Assembly (NCBI GenBank): GCA_900708905.1
Contig: CAADRB010000052.1
Coordinates: forward strand, 858,684 to 922,683
Reading direction: 5' to 3'
Origin: Hymenolepis diminuta
Taxonomy: Eukaryota; Platyhelminthes; Cestoda; Cyclophyllidea; Hymenolepididae
Length of the DNA: 64,000 bases
Part shown: in pieces, positions 1 through 12,079 of the stretch
Numbering within the stretch: position 1 is the stretch's first letter
How the letters are laid out: every line of letters begins with the position of its first letter
Notes under the pieces: model-generated
The model's database searches: none
Told to the model about the DNA's origin: nothing
The model's input: only the letters and a program-made list of their open reading frames with translations
Program-made: the position numbers and the translations under genes

Positions 1-387
1 GGTTTTTCGCCAATGAAGTTGGGGCGATCACATTTATGTCCCTATGACGCATGACCCCTGTCTGATATGTCTAAACGCGTCCATCGATTTCCCCTCTTTT
101 CTGTAACCGCCTCGCTTCACATAAAAAGGCACATCTGCGCTCATGCTCTGGCGTGGCCTTACCCAAGTGACTCATATAAAGCTACCCTTGTTTTTCTAGA
201 CGACACACACTGGTCAGTGCGGACTCCTACACGTCCTGTTCATCTACTCTCTTCCTCAGCACGCTGCTCTCCCTCTCTCCCCCTCTCTCTGTTACTCATT
301 GTGGCTTCCTTGAATACATGTTTGGTCTGCTCAACTCATGGTGTTCTGCTTCACAATTGTTGTTAGCTCTTACTCAAACAGCTACGA
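1..387 (-). repeat. Family A interspersed repeat, copy 1 (cut by window start)
   Basis: Read on the minus strand, this block aligns by eye with the copies at 8.98, 26.4, 37.2 and 38.4 kb. Shared landmarks in order are a CGTAGC/TGTAGC start (near 386), a GCTAAC block, GAAGCAGAACACC, a short GA-rich tract, and a CTTTATATGAGTCACT-like segment. The open frame over most of this block has no recognisable domain and is a by-product of the repeat's pyrimidine-rich strand. The 3' end lies outside the window. Confidence 0.6.
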
Positions 388-3300
388 ATTGGTTGTCGTA
401 ATTTGTTAGCTGCAAACCGTTGGTTGTTATCTAACTCCAACAGTCTCAATTGCTAATTTTAGTCATCGCTGAGGTATGTTCTCATATTTGATTTTAATAA
501 TGTAAAGGTTACAAGGAAAATCCGTAAGGATTAGGCAAACAATGCCATTACTTTCAAAGAACTCTGGGTTAATTTTTTAAACTCAAAAAGATAACGACGC
601 TTAGGATTTTAAAGTGACACTAATCCCAAGTAAAGCTGATTTTATAATCTGACCGAGGCAGGCTTAGCAATCTAATGATCTTAAAGGCTAACAGGACGCA
701 ACGACCCTTCCCAGATCAGAAGAACGAGAGTTGGGAGGACTAGTGGTAAATCGGACGATTGTGGAGGAAGGAGAGAGAGGGAAGAGAAAACTTTTGGATG
801 GAGAGATGTGTAATACATCTAAACTGTGGTATTGTGTGTAGAGGCTAAATTAAACCACGCTTAGTGTGGTAGTCTGGTTTCGACTCCCTCGTGAATTAAT
901 CTGCTCTGTTTAGAGTGAGCAGATCTATAAATAAATTTGTGATTTATTACAATGACACGTTTCCCAATGTCATTTGTCAATGTGCGGCGAATCGGGACTT
1001 GGCATTCGTTCTCTTCTCTTTTGGCGAATTTATTCAAGTAAAGTGGACTGAATTCCCAATTTTTCATTGATATCTAACAGTGTCAAATATGAGGCAATTC
1101 AGAACATTCCAAATTATGCCTCTTAATTGCGAATATTCTCTTTTATGGAATATATGAAGAAGACAGAAATCCTTAAAATCTGCTGTTGATTGTCAGAGTT
1201 TTCTCCATTTCGACAGGTAGGTGAGTGGTTAAATTGTTATAAGCTGATCAGCGCATCATACTCTGGATTCCACCTTCTCATTTGCAATAGTGTCTCAAGG
1301 TTCTTTTCATTGTTCCCCTTTTCCGTTCTCTGTTCTTATTATTTCCCGTTTTAATGTTTAACATCATCCATCAAGCAGAAAGTTGTTATCTTTTTACAAT
1401 AAACTGTCGACTAGGACTTCAATGTGCTTATAAAGAGCATTTTACCTCTATTACTACAATAATGGCACCCCATTTGTCTGTAAACCTGGTAAACATCAAA
1501 CTATTCAGACAAGCGACTATTCAATACTGACATCTTAATTTTAAGGCAAGGAGTTTCTATTTTTCTCTCCTCGCTACTGTCGGGAGTTTAATAAGCTTAT
1601 CTATCTAAATGTACATCTATTCGAAATACCCGCGAAGACATTCAGGGCTTTGTCTTTTTGGCAGCCACCCTTCTGAACAATGTAGTGGTATGTCTGGAAA
1701 ATTGATGCATACATTTTTTTTCCACTGTGGGAAGGACGGCCAAGAATGTGAATGCAATTAGCACAGACACAATAAATCAAGTTGGCTAAATGTTGGAGGG
1801 CATTCCTTGCAAACTGCCTTAATTTTGTTATCTGGGACACGTTGGGAATTTGAAGACTCTCAGTTCAATGCAGTTGTCCTTACCTGCTTCATTTCGATAA
1901 ATTAATTTGTGAAGCTTCAAAAAAATCACAAAATATACAAAATTTGTTCGTACTATAACTCAGAGCAAGGGAAAGTATCCCTGAGTTTTACCATGGAAAA
2001 ACAGGCAAGAACAAATAGGGGTGAAAGCGATCGAATGAAGGTTGAATATAAAGTCAAGATATCCGAAGAGCCTAACTACCTCTGATTTTTGCACTGACTT
2101 CCATGCATTCCAAGATTCCTACTTATCTCAGGGATTTCTTCGCAAATTCTTGATCACTTTATACGATCAGAATTCATCCGAATCATTTTTTCTTCCCATA
2201 AAAAGTAGAGAAAGAAGGATGATCTCCCATGATGCTTAGCAGCTAACATGATTTTAACATGGAATAGCTGAATGAATTTCAATCAAATTATAACAAATGA
2301 TAACTGTTCTTTGAAAACAATATCCGCTCTCCGACGCATGCATTTAGCGATTTATAAAATAACTGACCTGAAGTATAACAAATGGTCGGAAAGCATGAAC
2401 GATTGCAGACAAGCGAAAATTCAAATAATTACACGGAAAAAATTCATGAATAGTCATTTTAACAATGTAATTACAAAATTATAGTCACAGACAGAATTAT
2501 AATAACCCTCCTGTTTATCATTAGCGTATGTTTCAATTTTGATCGGAGGAAGGGAAAACAAACAATATTTTGACAGAGGAACCACATTCACACCACAATT
2601 AGTGGGTAAACGTATATTAATGTTAAATAAATTAATGAAATCAGATTGAAGTTATAATTACTTCATAAAGATTGTTTTCTAAACGTCCGTAAAAAAAACA
2701 CTTTTTGTGAAATCGGCAAAATTGCAACGCAACGGAATGCAATCTAAGTGTGTTTACCGAAGCGCAACTCCAAGTTTAACAAACAAATTTTATTAAAAAC
2801 TGGAATATTTTTTGCAGTTATGTACTTTGCAATGAATATTAAATTGAATACCTCAAAAGTTTTATTGAGTTTATCTATGAAATTACGTCTACGTTTGTGA
2901 ATTTATTTCAATAAAAAAAAGTGCAATAAAAATAAAGCACGAATAAAAAATAAACAATATTATGCAAATATACTGTTGAAATTTCAAAATAAAGAAAATT
3001 TTTTCTCCAATTATCTGTATTAAGTAAGAATCACTTCGGTTTTTTATCTTCCGATATTAGATGTGATAATCTGGTGCCCGAATTTCAATTGGGCAGCAGG
3101 CAACCAATCAGAAACTACCTTGGTCAACCTTTTCGTAGTACAGGCAGATCCACTTTCCACATACAAAAAAACCTCTTATTCCATCGGCTGACCATGCGTT
3201 TGCTTCTGATGAGTAACTTGGATTGAAAAAGGGATTCAGCGTTATTCACATAAAGCTATCTCTCCCTGTAGAATAACATAAGCAGAGGAATTAATTTCTA

Positions 3301-4480
3301 AACTAAATTTTTAAAAATATATTTCTATTTTAGACAATTTTAAATATGATCTGTAGAAAAATAATTTTGAATTTAGCATTTTCAATGTATCGTAGCAGAT
3401 GACGCACACATTGTCACGCAAGAAACTCATCACCTGATTGGTTAGAATGTTCAACAAAGATTTTTCATGTAGATAATTCTAATAGTGGCAGAACGTTAGC
3501 TTCATAATAGAAGGACCTCAGGAGGCCATGGTTTTCTCCTTCAGAGAACATGCAATAACATGTGTTCAGAACTACCTATTACTTATACTGTTTCCTAACC
3601 TTGCAAGATAATTAATTATTTCTCTGATAACACTTATCTTAACAAGTTATTTTTTCGAAATTTTAGTTAATAAATATATCCTGATTTTCCACAACACACT
3701 GGGAATGTCATTGTCGTCAAGTCTTGACTCAAATTAGTTATCTAAACTGACTTTCCAACGGTTTGATGCTGAGCCTCACCGTCGTCAAGGCGCAACCAAA
3801 TGCTTATTATATTGAATCAATCTGACTTTCTCACGAGACGGTGGGAATCACACTGTTGCCTGTCTCAACCCTTGCATTCTGATTCCTTTGTTCCTACACG
3901 GTATCCCTACAACTTTATATGTACTCACCAGGAGGGTAGCTGGCAGTCATTCCCTTAGAGTCCAATACACCACTTGTCCATCCAACTCTTGTTCTTCTGA
4001 TTAGAGATAGGTCATTGTGTCTTGTTAGCCAAGCTCAGTCAGACTATAGAAGTAGCTTTACTTGGGATTATTGCTACACTATACCACAATAGTTACCTCA
4101 TGGTGCATCAAGATCCACTTTAGCATTGTATAACTACCGACTCCAGAGTGCTCAGTATGATTAGATAAACAAGTGGGAATACGTTTGATTAATTGTTTTA
4201 ATAAACAGCCTAAAGCTAATTGAGAGTATCCAGAACGTATGCTGAGTTCTAATACTAAAGCAGGATAAAAAGGTTGAAAGAAGGTCAGAATTTTAATGAG
4301 TGCCAGGGTTTTACTAATTTTGTTATTTAGACTAGTAGATATTGAACTATCAAACGTGGAAGTTGACAATTTAATTAAGAGTTATCACTATTTGGGAATA
4401 AGAAATTAAGCTTTCTATCCCATAGAGTGAATAAGTCTTACATGAATAAATCCGTGTTTATGAAAATCTCCCTGGTCTTA
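388..4480. other. No gene recognised
   Basis: AT-rich sequence with only short chance open frames. A GA-rich patch near 760-785 resembles the purine tract of family A but the flanks do not align convincingly. I see no exon with matching splice sites and protein similarity, and no RNA gene. Confidence 0.5.
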
Positions 4481-4484
4481 CTAC

Positions 4485-4735
4485 GCCAGTGGTTGGGAAA
4501 ATATGAAATGAGGAAGCTTAGAAATATCCAGGGGCGGAGTAAGCTCTTCTTACAACCATCGGCGGAGTGATTAACATCATCCGCAGAAAATTTAGAGATC
4601 ACGGGTTCGATGCCCATTAGTGAACATCCAGAAACGAATTGCCAACCGCATTTGTTAATGCCGGTCATACGGGTGGGAAAGTTTGCGGTTCTCGCGGAGA
4701 GGCTCCACAATGCTAATCCTTTACCCAGTATGATC
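4485..4735 (+). repeat. tRNA-like SINE-type sequence
   Basis: A GC-richer island in AT-rich DNA. Around 4594-4612 the sequence ACGGGTTCGATGCCCAT looks like a tRNA T-arm: a TTCGATG loop flanked by GGG and CCC, matching the RNA polymerase III B-box pattern. An A-box-like CGGAGTGATTAA lies about 45 bases upstream. No complete cloverleaf with acceptor stem can be drawn, so a tRNA-derived SINE or tRNA pseudogene fits better than a working tRNA. The downstream part (to about 4720) is unusually rich in CpG. Confidence 0.4.
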
Positions 4736-4739
4736 ATTG

Positions 4740-7700
4740 TAAAACGTCCTCCGGAATGGACTTAGAGTTAAAATAACCGCGTTAAAGTCAAAATATCGAG
4801 TTTTGTGGAAAGTATTTGCGCATTAAAAGGAGTCACATTAAGTAATTTAATATACGATTAACATGATTACCTGATTTTTCTTACGTATAAATAAGTACTG
4901 ATATAAAATTAATCATCATTAAATGTGGTGGTAACCCTGAACTCCTCCAGCTTTATGCTCAAGCTTTGGAGGAGAAAAACAGACTTTGGGTGGTGAGTGA
5001 ATTAATTTCCCTAGAGTGAGGTGCGAACAACTCCTGGACTCTCTCCTCCTCTCGAGGCAAGTAAGATGAATTTATTAACATTTAATGGCCCAGCTAGTCC
5101 CAACTCTCCCTCTCTCACCCTCACCCCAAGGTGGATATTCTCAGCCAAATTATATACTTGTGCTATTTAAATCGAACTTGAATTCCATTTGAGGTTATTA
5201 AAAGCATCCGAATTTGGATGCTTCATTTAAGATGACCAAACAGGCAGGAAAGAGGAAGTGGTGGTTTCTTTGTAATTCAATGCCGTGGCATTCATAAAAA
5301 ATGTCCTTTAGGAGCTATACTAAGGTCTTTAATTTCCATAATATTAAATTAATATAATTACCCATGGTGATATACAAATACTTTTACAAGATTTATCAGT
5401 GGGCTAGCAACTGAATACGCGATATAGCAAAATAGTCTGGCAAGAAGTGTTTTATAGCTATTCAGTTGCCCTTCATAATGCTGCACACTACTCTGACCCC
5501 AAGAGGAGGAATTGCAGCTCAAACGACGGTTTCTATCAGGTAAATAAATCTCCTTATATAGGATTGGATAATGTGGTAAATGATTGAGTTTCCGTTTGGC
5601 CAATAATTGCGGGGATGGGATATTCAGTCGTGATCTCACCTATCCAGGTATGCGCTCAAGAACCCGATAATCTATAAACCAGGGGATGAGAGATGAGGCA
5701 TAAAAAGTTCTCTCGAGTGCACCGTAAATATTTGATTAGGCTTCCTGGTAGAATGAAAAGGAGTGGGGTAGAATTTGAAGTCCGGACGCAAAGAATGTAA
5801 GTCAATTTGAAGTCTGATATCATTGAGTTGTTCGTTTTCGCATAAGAGACACGATATCCTTTGAAATGCTCAAATACTCTAAAACTCCATGGTCAGGATT
5901 TAATTTGTGGATCTCTGAGTGAGTTAATGTCAAAAATAATTGGAGCTTGTTAAAATGTTAAATAGTTTTTCATGTTTCTTTCAATTTCTTTCACCTTCCT
6001 CCGGCTATAAGCATGCTGATGAGTCTAGTAAAGACGCCAAGTCAGTTTTGAGTTCCATTTGGGATAAATATAACAACTTTATGCATCCTTATATATTTAG
6101 ATTTACGCAAAAGCAGAGTGTACTTATTGAATCATTTAAGGTATTGGATTCAGGTAAGGGAACCGGAGATTGAATGAAACTCAATAAGGAATTGAATGGC
6201 AGCAGGAATGTGTTGAATAATGAAGCAAAATATCGGGGATCCCTGAATAACCCTTGTTAGAATTTACTGCGGGTTCTTTCCGAAGTCTTCTGATCATTTG
6301 TACGTAGTTTCGAATACGTCTAATAATAAAATATACAGTAATGAAAAACAGATGATGCCATTGAAAGTAACCTCCTTGTGATTCAGCTTTATGTCATTTA
6401 TAAGAATTATTTTCATGGCCTTAAGCAGGAGTTTTCAATTTTCATTCTACTGCACAATTATATTATCGACGTGTGAACTCCAAAGGCCTATTGGTCAATG
6501 AGCACGTCTGCGAAGTCAAGGGTCACAAGTGGATAATGAGAAATACTTCCTTCAGGCGTTCATAAAATTTGTATTAAACGCAGAAGATTGCATATGTAAA
6601 GCTGATGAACTGAAATTTAACCTTTTTCCCATAGAAGGATAGGTATTAGCAATAAAAATTCAAGGTTTGGAAATGAATTCGTATTCCCAACAGAAAGGAT
6701 CACAGTTTCTAAGGCTTAAGCATGTTTCTGTCCCCCCGAGGGTCAATTTCATGGAAGTTCGTGGGTTTAGAAGAATCCTTCCTATCTGCTTTCAATGACA
6801 AATGAAAATTCATTCCAATCACTTTATCAACCCTTATATTATATGTTGCCAGTTAAAAATGTCTTACCCTTATTCAGGTGCGCACTGTTAACTTAATCTG
6901 ACCTTTGTCAGTAAATTAATGACCTCCCAGATTTCCCACCTACTGTCCTTTTTTATCTCATTGGGCACATTCCAGAATGAAAAATAACGCCGTCCAAATA
7001 ATACGCTGATTGACTTCCCCTGTTTTCAAGTATATATTTTTTGTCTACGCATTAATATCTCAGGATATGATCTAGTCAGGATGGATCCTCTCCGCGGTCT
7101 TGTACGTTGGCACCAAGATGCTAAGTCCCATTAACAAATTTAAAATTTTCTAAAGATTCCGCTATATGAATCTAAATATCAAGGCAGAAAATAATTCTGG
7201 GGCTCTGCGAAAACAGAGACTGAGTAATTTCACCTGATTCACTTCATTGTTAGTATGCTAGAGTATATCCTGTCTTCATAATCATTTTATCACATTGAAC
7301 AGTTTGAACAAGACACTTTCTTGGTCGTGGGTTGCTATCCACATCTATTCCCTGTCATCTCCAGTAACCGCAAACCTGGATGGGGAGGAAAAAGTACTGC
7401 TACAACTGAACAATGTCAGCTAATCTGCTATGGTTCGGACTTTGGCAACAATCAGTGTACATCTTTTATGTGCAGGCGGAGCGACGATCAAAGTGCATAT
7501 GTGTCAAGTTATAAATCGAGAGATCAGTACTCAAATTCAGTGCCATGGGTACCCGTCCAGGCTGATTAATTCTGGCCGATAAGAGATATGGTAGAGTTTT
7601 CAGAAAAATTTCTCTCTACTCGAGTTAAGCGTTGTGAACACTTCTCTTAATGAGGTTGGAAATTGAAGAGACTTCTTCTGCTAATATTAAATAAAATTTT

Positions 7701-8970
7701 CCTCTATTAAAAGAGCGATTCAAGTGCAAGTTGTAGTGACGATTAAAGGTAGCTGTTTTTTTCCAAATTTTATTTAAAAACTTACAAGTGAGTGAACATT
7801 ATTTGTTGGGCGGATTTGGAAACAAATTATCTATCTACGTTCTTTTAATGTGAATTAAAATACATTAAAACATTGGTAAACGTCACGATCATTAAACTAT
7901 TGTTATTTATTATCATTAGGTTAAATAATTAATAATAATTCTAAAATTTTTAAATATTAAAATTAATTAGCAAACAATAGATGCCTAACCTTTTCATTTG
8001 ATGAACCCTAAAGTTCAAGTCAGATAAGGAAAGTAGCTGAGTTGGTTGGATGAGTAGTTTTCTAATGACAATTTCCTCATATTTTGAGGTTTGGTCCTCT
8101 TTTCAGGTAAGAATGTTTGTAATTTTCATCTGCCATGATTTATCCTTTTAATTGTATAATCAAGGGGTGCGTCTCAGTCATGACTTTCGTGAGAGATTAC
8201 CCACTCATGGTTATATATATACTACTGAATTTATTTATAGCCACTGACCGTTTGTTGGGAAAACTCAAATGCCTAATATGTTGAGTTTTGCGTTCCTATC
8301 TTCTCCTGTGACCACGACGTAAAAGTTCGGGATTTTTATCGCTATGGTTTGATAATCACTGAAAAACTTTTTCCACTTGAAAATTTAATGAGTATTTATG
8401 ATTTAATTCTCAATTTCTAGTTCTTTTTCCCGAAAATGCATCTCGAAATACACTGCTTCTGTCAAGTGTTTGCAGTGACCAAATAGTGATGTCTAACTAT
8501 GGTAATATTTTGAAGCGATTTTCTCGACGGAAAAGGTGTTTCAATAAGCCCGTGCTCTCACACTTGACAAAAGAATAAAGTCAGAAGGAGTTAACTTTTA
8601 TTAAGATTTACCTCTAACTTCGCTAATATTCATGGGAAAGAGCTGTTAAAATTTCTCCAAATATGAGGATTATTGAGGCATAGCTTTTAATAAATGGATT
8701 ACCTAACGAGGAAATGCTGATTTGTTTTCCAGAATTTTCCGGAAGTTGTAACCTTCTTTCTTCCCATAAATCTTACCCTATAAAGCCTTCAGACAGGTTA
8801 AATTACTCAAGTTAAATATATATTTATATATATATCTCACAAACTGTAGCATACAGGGAATTTTCCTAAAAATATGAGTTCGCTGAAGAGAGGAGTTTAT
8901 CATAATTTTGCACTCAGTCCGTGTTTTTAGCAAATTCAAAAAGGTGAAGTCTATATGCTCAAAAATGAAC
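4740..8970. other. No gene recognised
   Basis: AT-rich, with small open frames lacking homology. The stretch 5990-6155 reads as an open frame ending in a plausible donor (TCAG then GTAAGG), but I recognise no protein family in it. An AT-dinucleotide tract lies near 8817-8836. Confidence 0.5.
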
Positions 8971-8975
8971 CAATT

Positions 8976-9465
8976 TGTAGCAGATTGTGTATCGGATGAC
9001 AACAATTTTAGAGCAGAACACCAAGAGCTGAATAGATCAAAATGTACTGAACAAGCCACGGTGTAGGGTTCAAGAGGGTAAGAGAGAGAGAGAGAGAGAC
9101 AAGGGACGGAGAAGATGAGAGGGAGGCATAAGAGCCGGTAATTGACAACCGTACCATGTGCGCGTGCATGGTCCGTGTGTATGTAATAAGGCTTTATATA
9201 GCCTCGTATAGGAGGAATAGTATGAACAGATGGAATGGATCAAATATCGCTGCCGGGAAACTGAACCCTATCAAACGCTCATTCAAGGCCCACTTAATTA
9301 GCTTATCCCGCTAATTAAAATTGATCACTTGAGGACACAAGAGTTATCTACGGGGAACTTGAGGTTACAGTAGGGTCAAACACTACAAGCACCACGGTAA
9401 GGTGGAGATAATTAGGTCTCAGTGATTAGTGATGACATTGATAAGAATTATGGAAAGTGTAGGGA
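8976..9465 (+). repeat. Family A interspersed repeat, copy 2
   Basis: Starts with TTTGTAGCAG and then carries GAGCAGAACACC, an (AG)n tract at 9081-9099, a CTTTATATAG segment near 9192, CTTGAGGACACA near 9328 and GTGATTAGTGATGAC near 9424. The same landmarks appear in the same order in the copy at 38.4 kb. Its length of about 490 bases helps define the full-length unit. Confidence 0.65.
9081..9099. repeat. (AG)n microsatellite
   Basis: Perfect AG dinucleotide run inside family A copy 2. Its length probably varies between copies of the family. Confidence 0.9.
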
Positions 9466-11940
9466 TTAATTCTTATGACAAATATGATTTTGACATGAGG
9501 ATACCTCTGGAGCTCGAAGTGTTTTTGCGCCTCTTTGTCCTTAACACCTACAGAATACATATAAAGTACATTTCTTTTGGAGAATAGCTTTCAAGAAAAT
9601 TAGGGACAACTGTGTTAGTTTTCCTTTGAGGAGATTTGAATTCTCTTGTAGCTTCATGACCATATATTTCACGATCCAGCTCAAAGTAGTTTGATGCCAG
9701 TGGAAAATGAACGTCTTAAATTGCGTGAGTTCAGAGAATGGATGGTTGCATCACTCCTACATTCATTACATTACAAATATTACTATTACCCACAGGGAAA
9801 TAAACCGATATCTGTATGTCGATGTTTTGATCCCCAATGCTCAACTTGTATTCCTATATAGTCTTCTGTCTTACTTCTTTCCGGATCCAAGTCAGCTGTA
9901 ACCTAGCTATATCTGGTGGGCAATGGATCATAGTAGCAGAAAATAGACTTCCTAGCACCAAAACACTCTAGAAGAGCCTCACTTTATAACTTAACTCGCT
10001 AAGACACAGTTTTATCACAGTCTCCGAATTATTCGTAGCATGAAGACTTCATCTTCAAAGATCGGTTCATTTCTTTACGCGTGACTAACCGCGAATAATC
10101 GGTAAGCTCAATCTCATTTTTTGATCGTATCTACTTTCCTGTCTTTCTTAATTCCGCAAGATGAATTCTTTGAAGCCAGGTGCTGCATCATAAATGATGC
10201 TTAGAGAAACGAATGTTTCTTATTATTTAAGGACGCGGGTGGATTGAGAAAATATGAATTCACTTACCTGGATCAAAGAGAAGAAAATTGATTATGATTT
10301 GCTTAAAAACACGTTTAAACAAATGACCACTTAGGTCAGGGCATCTTGAAAATGATTTGTCGCTCATCAGCTTAAGGGAACTAAATCCTGATGTTTGAGA
10401 AAGAGAAATTTAGGCCATGGTGATACGAAATATTTATTAAGTATGAGTGGGTAATTGAATGATTCTGGAACTTAGAAGAAGTAAAAATCCTCGATTCCTT
10501 ATATTTTAGAGTTCCTCGGAACTCTATTTCTACTGTTCCTCCTGCTTAGACGCTTCCCCATGATCAAAATATTGCGGTTCTTTAGCGCATCGTCAAATGC
10601 CATCTTTGTTTTTAGCGATTAAATCAAACCCTACTCAAATGATGAATTTGAGGAGTATGTTCAATGAGGTAACTATTCTGCCCATTATTTTCTCAAGGAT
10701 AAGATGGTTCCCGTGTGGATCTATCTCTCTGATAAATAGACACTTGGGTTGAGGAGAGAGAAGGTATTGTGAAGCCGCTTTTACCAGAAACTGGCATTTT
10801 ACCAACCCTCCTATTGACCAAAGTTAACTGGTGTAGTTGAATAGCCACTAGATGAGTACTGGTGCTCAATGATCTTGTGACCTCTGACGTGACGGACATG
10901 CACGATGACCACTTGCCCAAAAACAGGACAAAGTTTCGTCATTTTGCTTCAAGCACAGAGTTTTCCATTATATTTAAAATTCATTTTTTATTTACTTTTT
11001 TAGTAAAGTTAGTAAAAACATTGAAGAAGGATTATATTACATGACTTATCTATGCTATATTGGCAATAATATCTCCCAAGCCCATTTTGTAATGCTTGTT
11101 CCAATACTGGTCTTGGGAGGGTGGAGAAGCATTATGCAGTCATTTTAGTGAGAAATTAAAATCCTGTCTTTCCTGCTGATTTAGAAGTATATCAGAGATT
11201 GAACTGATTGCAAAGCCAAAGGTAGTATTTTGAATTTCCCCACGAAATAAATAGAGCAGACGAAGGAATTGAAGAGCAAGGAGAATTTACTATCAGTGAG
11301 AATGGATATAAGCAGGAGTATCACATACAGGCATACAAATTCATGCAGGTAATACGGTTTTTTTTATATAGGGAACGAAATGAAGTAACTATGGCCAACA
11401 ATGTGGATGAGTCATTATGTTAACCTGATAGAGTATAGTGTGATATCACCATATATGAACAAGCTTAAAATAAATGACAGCATATAATTAAGCCAGCAAT
11501 TAATCACTAACTTTAAATCACAAAATTCTGTTTACTTGCCAGGCATAAATAATGCAGTTGGCCATTCCATCCATTGGGTGTGTGCCCATGACTTAGCTAC
11601 CGGCGAATATCTTAGCAATAACAGCTTCTAGTGCTACCGAGTATTTTTCTGTACTGCTTCAAAAACTTAGAATCAACGCCGTTTTGAAGGTAGGACTAGT
11701 AGCTAAAGTACTTTTCGCCATCAATTCTCCAGATTATACCATCTATCTTCTACCAATCTTCACTATGACAACGAGATAGAGAGAGAAGACATGACAGTGA
11801 TGGGAGAGAGTCTATTGAGAGAGGACTTGGAACTACGAGATGCAAGTAACAGACGAAGCGCATATTTACGATTAGAGTTTATATAAATTGATACGCAATA
11901 AAGGCCAGGTGTTCGTGTTGGTGAGTTAACTTATATTTCG

Positions 11941-12066
11941 GTTTCCATCCAGGTGTAGGTTGGAGAGACCTAGCAAACATGGGTCGTCACCTAGGTTATC
12001 GTTTGTGAGACATTAAAGACATGAGTTTCCATCCAGGTTATCCGTCAGATTAATTAGGTTGGAGAG
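11941..12066. repeat. Imperfect local duplication
   Basis: GTTTCCATCCAGGT occurs at 11941-11954 and again at 12025-12038. TAGGTTGGAGAG occurs at 11956-11967 and again at 12055-12066. The order is kept but the spacing differs (84 and 99 bases), as expected of an old tandem duplication with indels. A GA-rich stretch precedes it (11775-11830). No coding potential is seen. Confidence 0.6.
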
Positions 12067-12079
12067 GTTCACGGAACAC

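Noticed and set aside
5940..6173. 77-codon open frame ending near a GTAAGG donor
   Set aside because: No recognisable protein family, and the acceptor upstream is ambiguous. Not enough to call an exon.
7321..7569. 82-codon open frame
   Set aside because: No homology recognised, no splice context, and it starts at a non-ATG codon.
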